DNA of 64,000 nucleotides, taken from NCBI GenBank assembly GCA_965224755.1, contig OZ245061.1, forward strand, positions 1,984,001 through 2,048,000, given 5' to 3'. Positions 49,944 to 57,251 of this stretch are shown piece by piece. A model generated the notes under the pieces. That model searched no databases and was not told the DNA's origin. It saw only the letters and a program-made list of their open reading frames with translations. This DNA comes from Hellea sp965224755 (lineage in GTDB: Bacteria; Pseudomonadota; Alphaproteobacteria; Caulobacterales; Maricaulaceae). A program made the position numbers and the translations under genes. Position 1 is the first letter of the stretch; every line of letters starts with the position of its first letter.

Positions 49944-51086
49944 ATGTCGAAATTAAATCTATTACTTTTATCAACAATCTTATCAGTTGGTCTTATACCG
50001 GCAGGCGCAGCGCAAGCCCAGGACGAACGTCCGCGTATCAGCAAAAAACACCTGCAAGATGGGCGTCTGGGTCTGGTAAACCGATCATTCATAAAACGCC
50101 AACATGCCCGTGTTCGCTGTGGCAAAGGCGAAACGAAAACCCTAATCGTGCATGGAATTGAAGATAACTTCTCTCCAAGCGGAAGCGAGCCTTTGAACAA
50201 GTCGGCGCGTGTCGCGTCCAACCCTGCCCCCGGTTGGAGTCAGGGTAATGCTGCGAGTTTTGACAATATGCGGGTTAACCGAAAGGTCTTTGACAGTATA
50301 ACAATGCCTGCGGATGTAAAATCCGGGAAAGTAATGATTGGAATGCGCGAGATCGGTGAGCAAGTCAATACAGACGGATTTCATCTTGGCAATCTGGGGG
50401 TTGCTGGTCTTTCAGCTAACCAACGTGCAGCCTATGGTTATAATAATGGTTGGGGGGGCATGACAGCTTGGCAACGGCTCGGCACTAATTATGCCGCAAA
50501 TTTTAGCAGCATCAATTTGCTCAACGGTCAAACCCTACAAGACTATTATCAAAGCTCAGGTGATACGATCATCGATGCTTATGTGCAGGACGATCACTCC
50601 GTGGACTATTTCGCAGTTTCGGTTTGTACAGCCCCCGAAAAGAAAGGCATGACTTGGGGCCTACGTGATCCACAACCCGAGCCAGTTAACGGCGTTGCAC
50701 ATGTTGGATGTAACGATAAAAATGGCGGACAATGTGAACCTTATAAGGGTGATACGACATGTAGCACAAAACTCCCCATTCTTTGCATTAATCCAATGAA
50801 GCTACAAAAACCCCAAAACCTCTCCGAAGGGAAGTGGGATAAATGGTCTGGCGGAATTATCGGCACGACCTCTCCTATGGCCGCGCCTGATAAGCTCTCG
50901 ATTGCAAATGCTGCCTGTACTGCAGAGTTCGGCCCAGGGTGGCGGGTCGCAGAGCATCACGATGCTCATCCGGGTAGCAGTGGCTGGGCCTTTTCTGCCT
51001 ATGGGAATGTAGGGACACAAGGCAAACGTTTTTGGACTGATATTAGGAACCAACCAAATGGCATTTGCTGGAACCGCGCCCAATAA
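49944..51086 (+). CDS. Exported Cys-rich protein of unknown family
   Basis: The 380-residue precursor has a Sec signal peptide (hydrophobic 4-20, cleavage after AQA-Q). The mature part has eight Cys, including a cluster in 'CNDKNGGQCEPYKGDTTCST' and two near the C-terminus (AACTAEFGPGW, ICWNRAQ), so several disulfides are probable. The C-terminal 50 residues are Gly/Trp/Phe rich and could be a lectin-like or sulfatase-modifying-like fold, but no family is clear. GGAGG 6 nt upstream of ATG 49944 fixes the start. The gene is AT-richer than its neighbours and ends in a strong terminator. Confidence 0.62.
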   Translation: MSKLNLLLLSTILSVGLIPAGAAQAQDERPRISKKHLQDGRLGLVNRSFIKRQHARVRCGKGETKTLIVHGIEDNFSPSGSEPLNKSARVASNPAPGWSQGNAASFDNMRVNRKVFDSITMPADVKSGKVMIGMREIGEQVNTDGFHLGNLGVAGLSANQRAAYGYNNGWGGMTAWQRLGTNYAANFSSINLLNGQTLQDYYQSSGDTIIDAYVQDDHSVDYFAVSVCTAPEKKGMTWGLRDPQPEPVNGVAHVGCNDKNGGQCEPYKGDTTCSTKLPILCINPMKLQKPQNLSEGKWDKWSGGIIGTTSPMAAPDKLSIANAACTAEFGPGWRVAEHHDAHPGSSGWAFSAYGNVGTQGKRFWTDIRNQPNGICWNRAQ

Positions 51087-51111
51087 TAGCGCACAAAACA
51101 AAAGATTAAAA

Positions 51112-51137
51112 GGCCGCTCTTCGGAGCGGTCTTTTTT
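51112..51137 (+). terminator. Rho-independent terminator with UUCG loop
   Basis: Stem GGCCGCTC / GAGCGGTC with a TTCG tetraloop, followed by six T. It ends the exported Cys-rich gene; its T tract overlaps the stop codon of the convergent M14 gene at 51136. Confidence 0.93.
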
Positions 51138-52260
51138 ATAGCTGCTCCACCACCGCCAGCATTGCGTCCAGCACTGCCCCGCCGAGATCGGCGCTGCGGT
51201 CTGGGCTCCAGCCAAATTTGGCGTCGGGGGCGTCGGCATTGTCTTTGAACGGCATTTCCAGCGTCATAGCGAGGCAATCATAGGCGTGGGCGGTGTAATT
51301 GGTGCACATGGTCAGATTGGCCTTACCCGGCGCTGTAATGCCGTAACCGTGTTTAGTTTGGAAATCCGGCGAGGCGGTTTTATAGGCCGAGAGAAATGCG
51401 GCGAGATTATCGGCCTGTTTTTCGGTGTAGCCCGGAATGCCTTCTGCGCCGGCGATGAAATTATAGGGCAGACTTTCATCCCCGTGAACATCAAGGCATA
51501 AATCAGGGGTGGCGGCGTTCATCGCCTCTATCGTGTGGTAAACTTCGGGCGCGGATTGAATGGTTGCGACGCCCCATTCGCGGTTCAGATTTGCGCCGGC
51601 ATAATTAGTGCGCAAATTGCCGCGAAACGAGCCGTCAGGATTCATATTCGGGACGATATGGAAAGTGGCTTTTTCCCTAAGCACCATAGCCACATCATCT
51701 TCATCATCCAAAAGCCGCGCGAGGAAACCCTCCATCCACCACTCGGCCATGGTTTCGCCGGGGTGCTGGCGCGCGATGACCCATATCACCTTCTCGCCCG
51801 TCCCGATTGAGAGGCAATCCAAGTCTTGCCCTTCAACAGATTGCCCAAGAACGCGCAGCGATACGTCCTCATGCAAAGCTGCTTCAGCAATAACATCGGC
51901 GTGGCGCTCTGCACTATAGGGCGCGAAATAGGCGTAATAGATACTGTCATTTTCAGGGGCGTGCTCAATAATAAGCTGCCCGTCGACATAGGATGTTGTT
52001 TCGACGCGAAACCACGTCTCGCGGTCATAGCTGGCACAGGCATGATAGCCCTCCCAGCCGCCTGTAAAAGCCGCATCCTTGGCATTATCAATCACCATAC
52101 GGCAAGTCTGGCCCTTCGCCCCCGTCACGCGGAAATAAAACCACTGGAAAAAATCAGAAGCATTATCGGGGCGAATGGCCAAGCGGATATTACCCGGATC
52201 TTTCGCGCTGCGAACTATAATGTTACCGCCGTCAAAAGCGGATGTGATGTGTAAAGTCAT
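51136..52260 (-). CDS. M14-family zinc carboxypeptidase (cytosolic CCP-like)
   Basis: The 374-residue protein has an N-terminal beta-sandwich domain (about 1-120), then a metallopeptidase domain. Zinc ligands are His166 and Glu169 in ARQHPGET and His259 in 'CLDVHGDES'. 'LNREWG' gives the substrate-side Arg. There is no signal peptide. The N-terminal domain is that of cytosolic carboxypeptidases (AGTPBP1/Nna1 type), which remove C-terminal glutamates in eukaryotes; bacterial targets are unknown. It starts 5 bp after the NAGS-like gene and is cotranscribed with it. Confidence 0.9.
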   Translation of the reverse strand: MTLHITSAFDGGNIIVRSAKDPGNIRLAIRPDNASDFFQWFYFRVTGAKGQTCRMVIDNAKDAAFTGGWEGYHACASYDRETWFRVETTSYVDGQLIIEHAPENDSIYYAYFAPYSAERHADVIAEAALHEDVSLRVLGQSVEGQDLDCLSIGTGEKVIWVIARQHPGETMAEWWMEGFLARLLDDEDDVAMVLREKATFHIVPNMNPDGSFRGNLRTNYAGANLNREWGVATIQSAPEVYHTIEAMNAATPDLCLDVHGDESLPYNFIAGAEGIPGYTEKQADNLAAFLSAYKTASPDFQTKHGYGITAPGKANLTMCTNYTAHAYDCLAMTLEMPFKDNADAPDAKFGWSPDRSADLGGAVLDAMLAVVEQL

Positions 52261-52265
52261 AAAAT

Positions 52266-53408
52266 CTATTCCGTTATAAAATCGTCAGGCGCCGAAGCTG
52301 CCGCTATTATTGCGCCGGGCACTTCAGGGGCTTCAAGCCCCTTCCAAAACACGCGCCAATCACCGCTGATCTGCATACCGTCACACGTCTCCATATACCA
52401 GTCATTAAATGGATTTCCCATACGCGAGCGCCAGAAAAAAGCGGGGATATCGCCGCACATCGCATCCCATATATCGCGGGCAATCCCCTCGCCCCGCGCG
52501 GCTTTGGATACCCAAAATTTAGACAGGTAAGGCAGACCAGCAAGCTGTGTAAAAATCGCCCCTCCGCGATAATCGGTTTCGACAAAACCTTTATAGATTT
52601 TACTGCGCATAAAAATCGGTTTGATGGGCCTGTTAAAGGCCTCTTCTATCGAGGTTTTGAGCTTGGTTTTGTTCAGCCGCGCCAAAGTCGGCGTGTGTAT
52701 AATCTTTGCGGCGCGGCGCAGCATTGTGCCGGAGCCTTTAGTGGTGAACAATTCGGCCAGCAAATTCAGCGGCGAGGCGATGACATAGACGGCCTTATTA
52801 GACTTATCCTTGGCCAACTCCTGTACCAAAGCTATGAAACGTGATTGGCCTAATGTCAGCTCATCAAGATTAAAAGCCTCGCCTAAATGGTCGATATTGA
52901 TATTGGCCAAGCGTTTATCGCCCCGGCTGATTCCGCCCGAGGGCTGCAGGAAAATCACCTTATTTGGCTTAAGTTCGGCCACCAATTTTATGAGGTTCAT
53001 TTTCCCGCGCCGTTCTGTCATTTCCAATATCGGGATTTGCCCGCGCCGCGCCTTGGCTCTGACTTCGGAGATAAGCTGATAGGAGGCCGTATTCAGCTTG
53101 GCTGTTTGCACTGAGGCCTGCTCCAAATCTTTTGCCAAGCGCCCGGCCTGAAATTTCACCGAGGTACGGTCATCATCGAGCGCACCAACCAGTAATATTG
53201 GCGAGAGACCCAGGTCAGAGAGAATGCGCAAATTACTGATAAGCGCTTCCAGCAACGGGTTTTTTAGACAGCGCGGATCAAGCACAATCATGGCGAAACG
53301 TTCTGCGTCCTGCGCGGCGAAAAGCTCGGCATAAAACTTGGCTTCCTGCGTCGCGCCAACGGCTGACAGGCTGCGCAGAACAGTCTCGCGAATAGACTCC
53401 TTACTCAT
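52266..53408 (-). CDS. N-acetylglutamate synthase-like protein (NAGS/K architecture)
   Basis: The 380-residue protein has two domains. The N-terminal 250 residues resemble the amino-acid-kinase fold of bifunctional N-acetylglutamate synthase/kinase enzymes but show a reduced, divergent nucleotide site. The C-terminal 130 residues are the NAT domain with 'LPYLSKFWVSKAARGEGIAR' (acetyl-CoA loop), 'FFWRSRMGNPFNDWY', and a late 'GDWRVFWKG'. That order is typical of the vertebrate-like NAGS and of the Maricaulis and Xanthomonas NAGS/K proteins. It should acetylate glutamate for arginine synthesis. Whether the kinase half is active is uncertain. The 5-bp gap to the M14 gene implies one operon. Confidence 0.8.
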   Translation of the reverse strand: MSKESIRETVLRSLSAVGATQEAKFYAELFAAQDAERFAMIVLDPRCLKNPLLEALISNLRILSDLGLSPILLVGALDDDRTSVKFQAGRLAKDLEQASVQTAKLNTASYQLISEVRAKARRGQIPILEMTERRGKMNLIKLVAELKPNKVIFLQPSGGISRGDKRLANINIDHLGEAFNLDELTLGQSRFIALVQELAKDKSNKAVYVIASPLNLLAELFTTKGSGTMLRRAAKIIHTPTLARLNKTKLKTSIEEAFNRPIKPIFMRSKIYKGFVETDYRGGAIFTQLAGLPYLSKFWVSKAARGEGIARDIWDAMCGDIPAFFWRSRMGNPFNDWYMETCDGMQISGDWRVFWKGLEAPEVPGAIIAAASAPDDFITE

Positions 53409-53604
53409 GACGGGGCATCCATATATCGTAATGTCTCTGTTATCGGGGCCTCCATCTTACAGTCCGTTATAACCGTTTTGCCCTAACAGCAAAGCGTCTC
53501 GGGTTAAATATCTGGCCCACAGCTAACATAACTTCAAAATTTACCCTTGCAATTATAGTTAACGCAACGTTAAAGCCTGTCATCAACTATTATGGAGGAC
53601 TAAT

Positions 53605-53904
53605 ATGGCAAGTGCAGCAGATTATATCGAGAACGTAAAGCGTTACGACAGCGGGGCTAGCGAAGCGGATGTGCAAGGCATAGTAAATTATTTGGGCGTG
53701 GCCCTGATGAACAAGGATGCGTCACTGGTGTCGTGTTCAGATCAAACCGAAATTGACCGGGTGGTCAACGGCTATTGCGCCAAGAAATTGGGCATGGATG
53801 AAGCCGCCGCCAGAGCCGCCTGCGCTACCGTATGCGAAACCATGAAGGGTGACCGGATGAAATGCCGCGTAACTTTTTATCATATTCTGGCTAAAAACGC
53901 TTAA
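53605..53904 (+). CDS. DUF2853 family protein
   Basis: The 99-residue soluble helical protein matches the DUF2853 pattern: 'YIENVKRYDSGASEADVQGIVNYLGVAL', then 'DASLVSCSDQTEIDRVVNGYC'. It has four or more Cys in the middle and C-terminal half. No function is known. A strong ribosome binding site (GGAGGA) precedes it. The next gene begins 22 bp later, so the two may be cotranscribed. Confidence 0.82.
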   Translation: MASAADYIENVKRYDSGASEADVQGIVNYLGVALMNKDASLVSCSDQTEIDRVVNGYCAKKLGMDEAAARAACATVCETMKGDRMKCRVTFYHILAKNA

Positions 53905-53926
53905 TTTACTTATAAAGGAGAACAAA

Positions 53927-54253
53927 ATGTCTGATACTTGGGAATTTTACACAGATAAAGCCGGCGAACATCGCTGGAGATGCACAGCCAGCAACGGCCA
54001 AATCATTGCGGCAGCGCATGAAGGCTACACAGCCGAGCATAATAGCAAAGCCAATGCAGAACGCCACGGCTATAACGGCAACCCGAACAATCTGGGCGGC
54101 GGCGACAAATGGGAATTTTATACGGACGCCAAAAGTGAGCATCGCTGGAAACGTACAGCTTCTAACGGCGAGCCTGTTGGCCGTAGCACAGAAGGTTATA
54201 CGGCGCTGAACAATTGCGAAGGCAATGCCAAGCGCAATGGCTGGAGCGGCTAA
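53927..54253 (+). CDS. YegP-family protein (two DUF1508 repeats)
   Basis: The 108-residue protein is made of two tandem DUF1508 units: the first starts WEFYTDKAGEHRWRCTASNG, the second WEFYTDAKSEHRWKRTASNG. Each ends with a helix and a short Gly-rich turn. DUF1508/YegP proteins are small, stress-related and of unknown function, widespread in proteobacteria. It is followed by a terminator directly before the ssrA promoter. Confidence 0.88.
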   Translation: MSDTWEFYTDKAGEHRWRCTASNGQIIAAAHEGYTAEHNSKANAERHGYNGNPNNLGGGDKWEFYTDAKSEHRWKRTASNGEPVGRSTEGYTALNNCEGNAKRNGWSG

Positions 54254-54290
54254 CGCACTGACATAAAGCTGACTCCCATTAGCTTTAAAA

Positions 54291-54318
54291 GGCCATCTCC
54301 TCGGAGGTGGTCTTTTTT
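54291..54318 (+). terminator. Rho-independent terminator after the YegP-family gene
   Basis: Stem GGCCATCT / AGGTGGTC with wobbles, followed by six T, 38 bp after the YegP stop. It ends immediately upstream of the -35 box of the ssrA promoter. Confidence 0.85.
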
Positions 54319-54319
54319 A

Positions 54320-54348
54320 TTGAAAGATTCATCCATAGCGCCTATATA
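54320..54348 (+). promoter_or_regulatory. Sigma-70-type promoter of ssrA
   Basis: TTGAAA (54320-54325), a 17-bp spacer, then TATATA (54343-54348). Spacing and matches are those of a good housekeeping promoter, placed just before the RNA sequence. Confidence 0.7.
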
Positions 54349-54690
54349 TAGCGGGCTGGCTTGCCAGCTATGATGATAAACGCGCTTGTAATAAGCGGAC
54401 TGGACCCGGGGGCGGTACCCGGCGGCTCCACCATAAGCACTCATAACCGTGAGTGTTTTTGATGGGGCCGAAATAGTATCGACAGACGTCTAAAGAAGTT
54501 AGCTTTCATCCGGTTAGGTATCGTTAAATGCCTATCAATAGTAATTGCAAATGACAATTCTACTGAAGAATTTGCCCTCGCAGCGTAAGCAGCGCGGATA
54601 GATTCGCACTTTTAACTCCTAGGGCTTCAGCGCTCTAGGCGGGCTCCGGAGGGCAGCTGGCAACAGAAGCCCTCCACTTTTCCCCTTCGA
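54349..54690 (+). ncRNA. ssrA: Permuted (two-piece) transfer-messenger RNA
   Basis: The 3' acceptor piece comes first: T stem CCGGG / CCCGG with loop GGCGGTA (54406-54422), then CGGCTCC-A-CCA ending at 54433. A 30-nt spacer (54434-54463) with a CACTCA/TGAGTG hairpin follows. The 5' piece then starts GGGGCCG at 54464 and pairs with CGGCTCC, including the G-U third pair expected for alanyl-tRNA synthetase. Its tag frame runs 54547-54588: GCA AAT GAC AAT TCT ACT GAA GAA TTT GCC CTC GCA GCG TAA, giving ANDNSTEEFALAA. A closing hairpin GGAGGGC / GCCCTCC (54648-54675) and TTTT lie near the end. tmRNA rescues stalled ribosomes. The exact ends are estimated. Confidence 0.93.
54547..54588 (+). other. 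tmRNA tag reading frame (ANDNSTEEFALAA)
   Basis: Thirteen codons and a TAA stop within ssrA. The tag ends in the LAA degron recognised by ClpXP and fits the alphaproteobacterial tag pattern AANDN...; the first Ala comes from the tRNA itself. Confidence 0.93.
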
Positions 54691-54701
54691 GGACTATTGA
54701 C

Positions 54702-54950
54702 ATGGCTGTTACAGCAAAAAAGAAAGCCAAAACTCTGACATTCGAGTTTGATGACTTTACGTCAGAACGCCTTGAAAAGTGGCTGCCTCATCAGGAGCTT
54801 TCACTCTTCAACTTCATTCATGCCGCTGTGAATGAAGCGCTAGATGATGTTGAGGATAAGAAAGCTATTGACGAATATCTTATTGAAAAAAAGAATGGCA
54901 CCTTAGAAGTTATGGAAGCTGAAGAATTTTGGAAGTCGCTCGACGACTAA
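54702..54950 (+). CDS. Type II antitoxin (RelB-like, ribbon-helix-helix)
   Basis: The 82-residue protein has a short basic N-terminus and a 'TLTFEFDDFTSERLEKWLPH' ribbon-helix start, then a 'SLFNFIHAAVNEALDD' helix. The acidic C-terminal half is likely to wrap around the toxin. It begins 12-20 bp downstream of ssrA and overlaps the toxin gene by one base (TAATG). It is expected to neutralise the toxin and repress the operon. Confidence 0.82.
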   Translation: MAVTAKKKAKTLTFEFDDFTSERLEKWLPHQELSLFNFIHAAVNEALDDVEDKKAIDEYLIEKKNGTLEVMEAEEFWKSLDD

Positions 54951-55219
54951 TGCCGTGGACAATCGAATATAATAAGAAAACACGAAAATCGCTGAAACGG
55001 TTATCTTCTACTGAAAAGATTAGGATAGAAGGCTTCTTGCACGAGCGACTTGCCAAATATGAAAACCCGAGACTTCTTGGCAAACCGATGACAGGCGAGC
55101 AATATAAAGATGTGTGGCGTTATCGTGTGGGCAGTTACAGAATATTAGTGGAATTCAAAGTTGATATTATGATCATTCTTGTCGTGGAGGTGGGTCATCG
55201 CCGCCAAATATACCGCTAA
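54950..55219 (+). CDS. Type II toxin (RelE/ParE superfamily)
   Basis: The 89-residue basic protein has the RelE fold order: 'WTIEYNKKTRKSLKRLS', a helix, then 'VWRYRVGSYRILVEF' and 'ILVVEVGHRRQIYR'. The R-x-G-x-Y-R and G-H-R-x-x-I-Y patterns are characteristic of mRNA-interferase or gyrase-type toxins of this superfamily. It starts with the TAATG overlap to its antitoxin. It ends with a 4-bp overlap to the convergent P450 gene. An AT-rich insert in a GC-richer region. Confidence 0.9.
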   Translation: MPWTIEYNKKTRKSLKRLSSTEKIRIEGFLHERLAKYENPRLLGKPMTGEQYKDVWRYRVGSYRILVEFKVDIMIILVVEVGHRRQIYR

Positions 55220-56592
55220 CGCCTCACCATCCGCGCGGGTACGCCGCCTTCGGGTCTTAGCGTTATTGTCATTTTTGGTCTTGGGAAGCAATCGCTTGGG
55301 ATTTGGATATCGTAGTCCCTTACCAAAGTGCCTAGCGCCATCACCGCTTCCATAATGGCGAAGGCCGCGCCGACGCAAACGCGCGGGCCTGCGCCGAAGG
55401 GCATGAATTTATCCCTGCCGCGATTGAGACTAGGCTCGCGGATAAATCTGTCCGGGTCAAAGGCGTTTGGATTATCCCAAAGCCGCTCGGTTCTGTGCAT
55501 GACGTAAGTGGCCAGCAAGATGATATCCCCCTTATAGATTTTGCGCCCCAAAATTTCCGTGTCCTGAACCGCTTCACGCCCCATTAAAGGCGCGGGCGGG
55601 AATAAGCGCATAGTCTCGTCGATGACCGCGCGGGTAAAGGGGAGCTTGGCTATATGTTCATATGTGATGGGGCCATCGCCCGCAACGCTGCGCACTTCCT
55701 CAATCAACCGCGCCTCGCTCGGCCCGTGATTGGCAATCATATAGAGCGCCCATGTCAGGGTGAGCGCCGTTGTCTCGTGGCCCGCGACGAAAAACCCGAT
55801 GAGGTTATCGCGCTGTTCACGCGCACTCAGGCCCTGCCCGGTTTTGGGATCGCGCGCCGAGATTAAAAGCCCGACCAAATCATCCCCGGGATTTTCAGGG
55901 TCGCGGCTGGCCAGTAAATCATCGGCTGCGCCGCGAATGGTCTTTAGAGCTACCAGGCCGCGCGGCCCGATAGGACGCGGCGCCCAGGCGGGTAATGCCA
56001 GCATATCGCTGGGCCGTATGGTACCGGCAATCTTGAGCGCGACCTGCATCGCCCGCTTTAGCTTGTCGCGGTTCATCCCTTGCGGATTACCCAAAACGGA
56101 TTTGGCCAGAACATCAAAAGTCAGATCTGCCATGGCTTCAGTCAGCTCAACATGTCCTGTGCCCTGCTCTATCGCCCGCTCGAAATCCTGCAGGGCCTCG
56201 GTGATCAGCGGCGCAATATCGGCCATATGGCGCTGGGCAAACATCGGGGCAACGCCGCGCCTTTGCCTTCGCCATTGATCGCCGTGAACAACCAGCAACC
56301 CCTCTTTGGTCGCCGGCTTCATAATCCGGTCATTAAGCGGCGATTTACGAAAACACGCGACTTTTTTGACTAAAACATCATTCATGCCCTCTGGGTCGGT
56401 AATGGTGTGCACTGTCATGCCCATAGTTTTCACTGAGACTATCGGCTGATTATAGGCTAGAGGGCCGAAGCCCTCGACCGGGTTTTTCAAAAATTTCCAC
56501 GTTGCATATAGAAAGCTCTCATCGCCTTTAAGAGGGGCCGCATGGGGCGGGTAAAAAAAGCCCGGCTGCGTCTGGCTTTGAGGTTTCATCAC
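55216..56592 (-). CDS. Cytochrome P450
   Basis: The 458-residue soluble P450 has the I-helix motif AGHETTALTL, the K-helix 'ETMR' in 'VIDETMRLFPPAPLMGR', and the heme loop 'FGAGPRVCVGAAFA' with Cys406. It has no N-terminal membrane anchor. It is a monooxygenase that probably acts on lipids, alkanes or steroid-like molecules; the substrate cannot be deduced. No ferredoxin or ferredoxin reductase gene lies beside it. Confidence 0.93.
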   Translation of the reverse strand: MMKPQSQTQPGFFYPPHAAPLKGDESFLYATWKFLKNPVEGFGPLAYNQPIVSVKTMGMTVHTITDPEGMNDVLVKKVACFRKSPLNDRIMKPATKEGLLVVHGDQWRRQRRGVAPMFAQRHMADIAPLITEALQDFERAIEQGTGHVELTEAMADLTFDVLAKSVLGNPQGMNRDKLKRAMQVALKIAGTIRPSDMLALPAWAPRPIGPRGLVALKTIRGAADDLLASRDPENPGDDLVGLLISARDPKTGQGLSAREQRDNLIGFFVAGHETTALTLTWALYMIANHGPSEARLIEEVRSVAGDGPITYEHIAKLPFTRAVIDETMRLFPPAPLMGREAVQDTEILGRKIYKGDIILLATYVMHRTERLWDNPNAFDPDRFIREPSLNRGRDKFMPFGAGPRVCVGAAFAIMEAVMALGTLVRDYDIQIPSDCFPRPKMTITLRPEGGVPARMVRR

Positions 56593-56696
56593 AATGACTT
56601 AACGATAGAGATATTGACCTTATAAGGAAGAGGCTTTCTAGCCGCAGGATACAAAACGCCTGTTGACCCGTCGCGTGAGTGATTTAGGGTAGCGTC

Positions 56697-57230
56697 ATGA
56701 GTCAGGATTTGATGAATTACGAGCAAATGACGCAACTGGCGTTAAGAGGAGTCGTGCGCGACGCTATTCGCCGCGTCATCCGCGAAGACGGCCTGCCCGG
56801 CGCCCATCATTTCTATATCACCTTTCTGACCCGCTATCCCGGCGTGGAAATCGACGATAGCCTAGGCAAGAAATACCCCGAAGAAATCACAATCGTCATC
56901 GAGCACCAGTTTTGGGACTTGCAAGCCCATGCCGATGAATTTGAAGTGACGCTAAAATTCGGCGGCGTTCCAAAATATTTGAAAGTGCCTTATCACGCCC
57001 TGACGGGCTTTCATGACCCAAGTGTCGGCTTTGCCCTGCAATTTGAACCGCCCAAAGAAATGGAACCCGCCGCGCCGACCCTGGCCAAGCTTAAACCCGC
57101 CAAAGCGCCCAAGCCGAAAACGGTGAAAACGGGTAAAAAGGCGGCGGATGATGCCAAAGTTACTGATACAACCGAAACAAAAGAGCCTGCGAACAAAGTC
57201 GTTAGCCTTGATAGTTTCCGTAAGAAATAA
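56697..57230 (+). CDS. sspB: SspB-alpha, ClpXP adaptor for ssrA-tagged proteins
   Basis: The 177-residue protein has a core domain (about 1-120) with 'YEQMTQLALRGVVRDAIRRV' and 'FYITFLTRYPGVEIDD', matching alphaproteobacterial SspB. The C-terminal 55 residues are Lys/Pro/Thr rich, then an end 'VVSLDSFRKK', which is the typical ClpX-binding tail of SspB (xVxxxxSFRKK). SspB tethers ssrA-tagged proteins to ClpXP. It lies 2 kb from ssrA and 21 bp before fumC. Confidence 0.93.
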   Translation: MSQDLMNYEQMTQLALRGVVRDAIRRVIREDGLPGAHHFYITFLTRYPGVEIDDSLGKKYPEEITIVIEHQFWDLQAHADEFEVTLKFGGVPKYLKVPYHALTGFHDPSVGFALQFEPPKEMEPAAPTLAKLKPAKAPKPKTVKTGKKAADDAKVTDTTETKEPANKVVSLDSFRKK

Positions 57231-57251
57231 CCTCTAAACCAAGAGATTCTC

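Noticed and set aside
54400..54433. A tRNA 3' half ending in CCA, at first like a broken tRNA
   Set aside because: Pairing with 54464-54470 and the tag frame downstream show that it is the acceptor piece of the permuted tmRNA.
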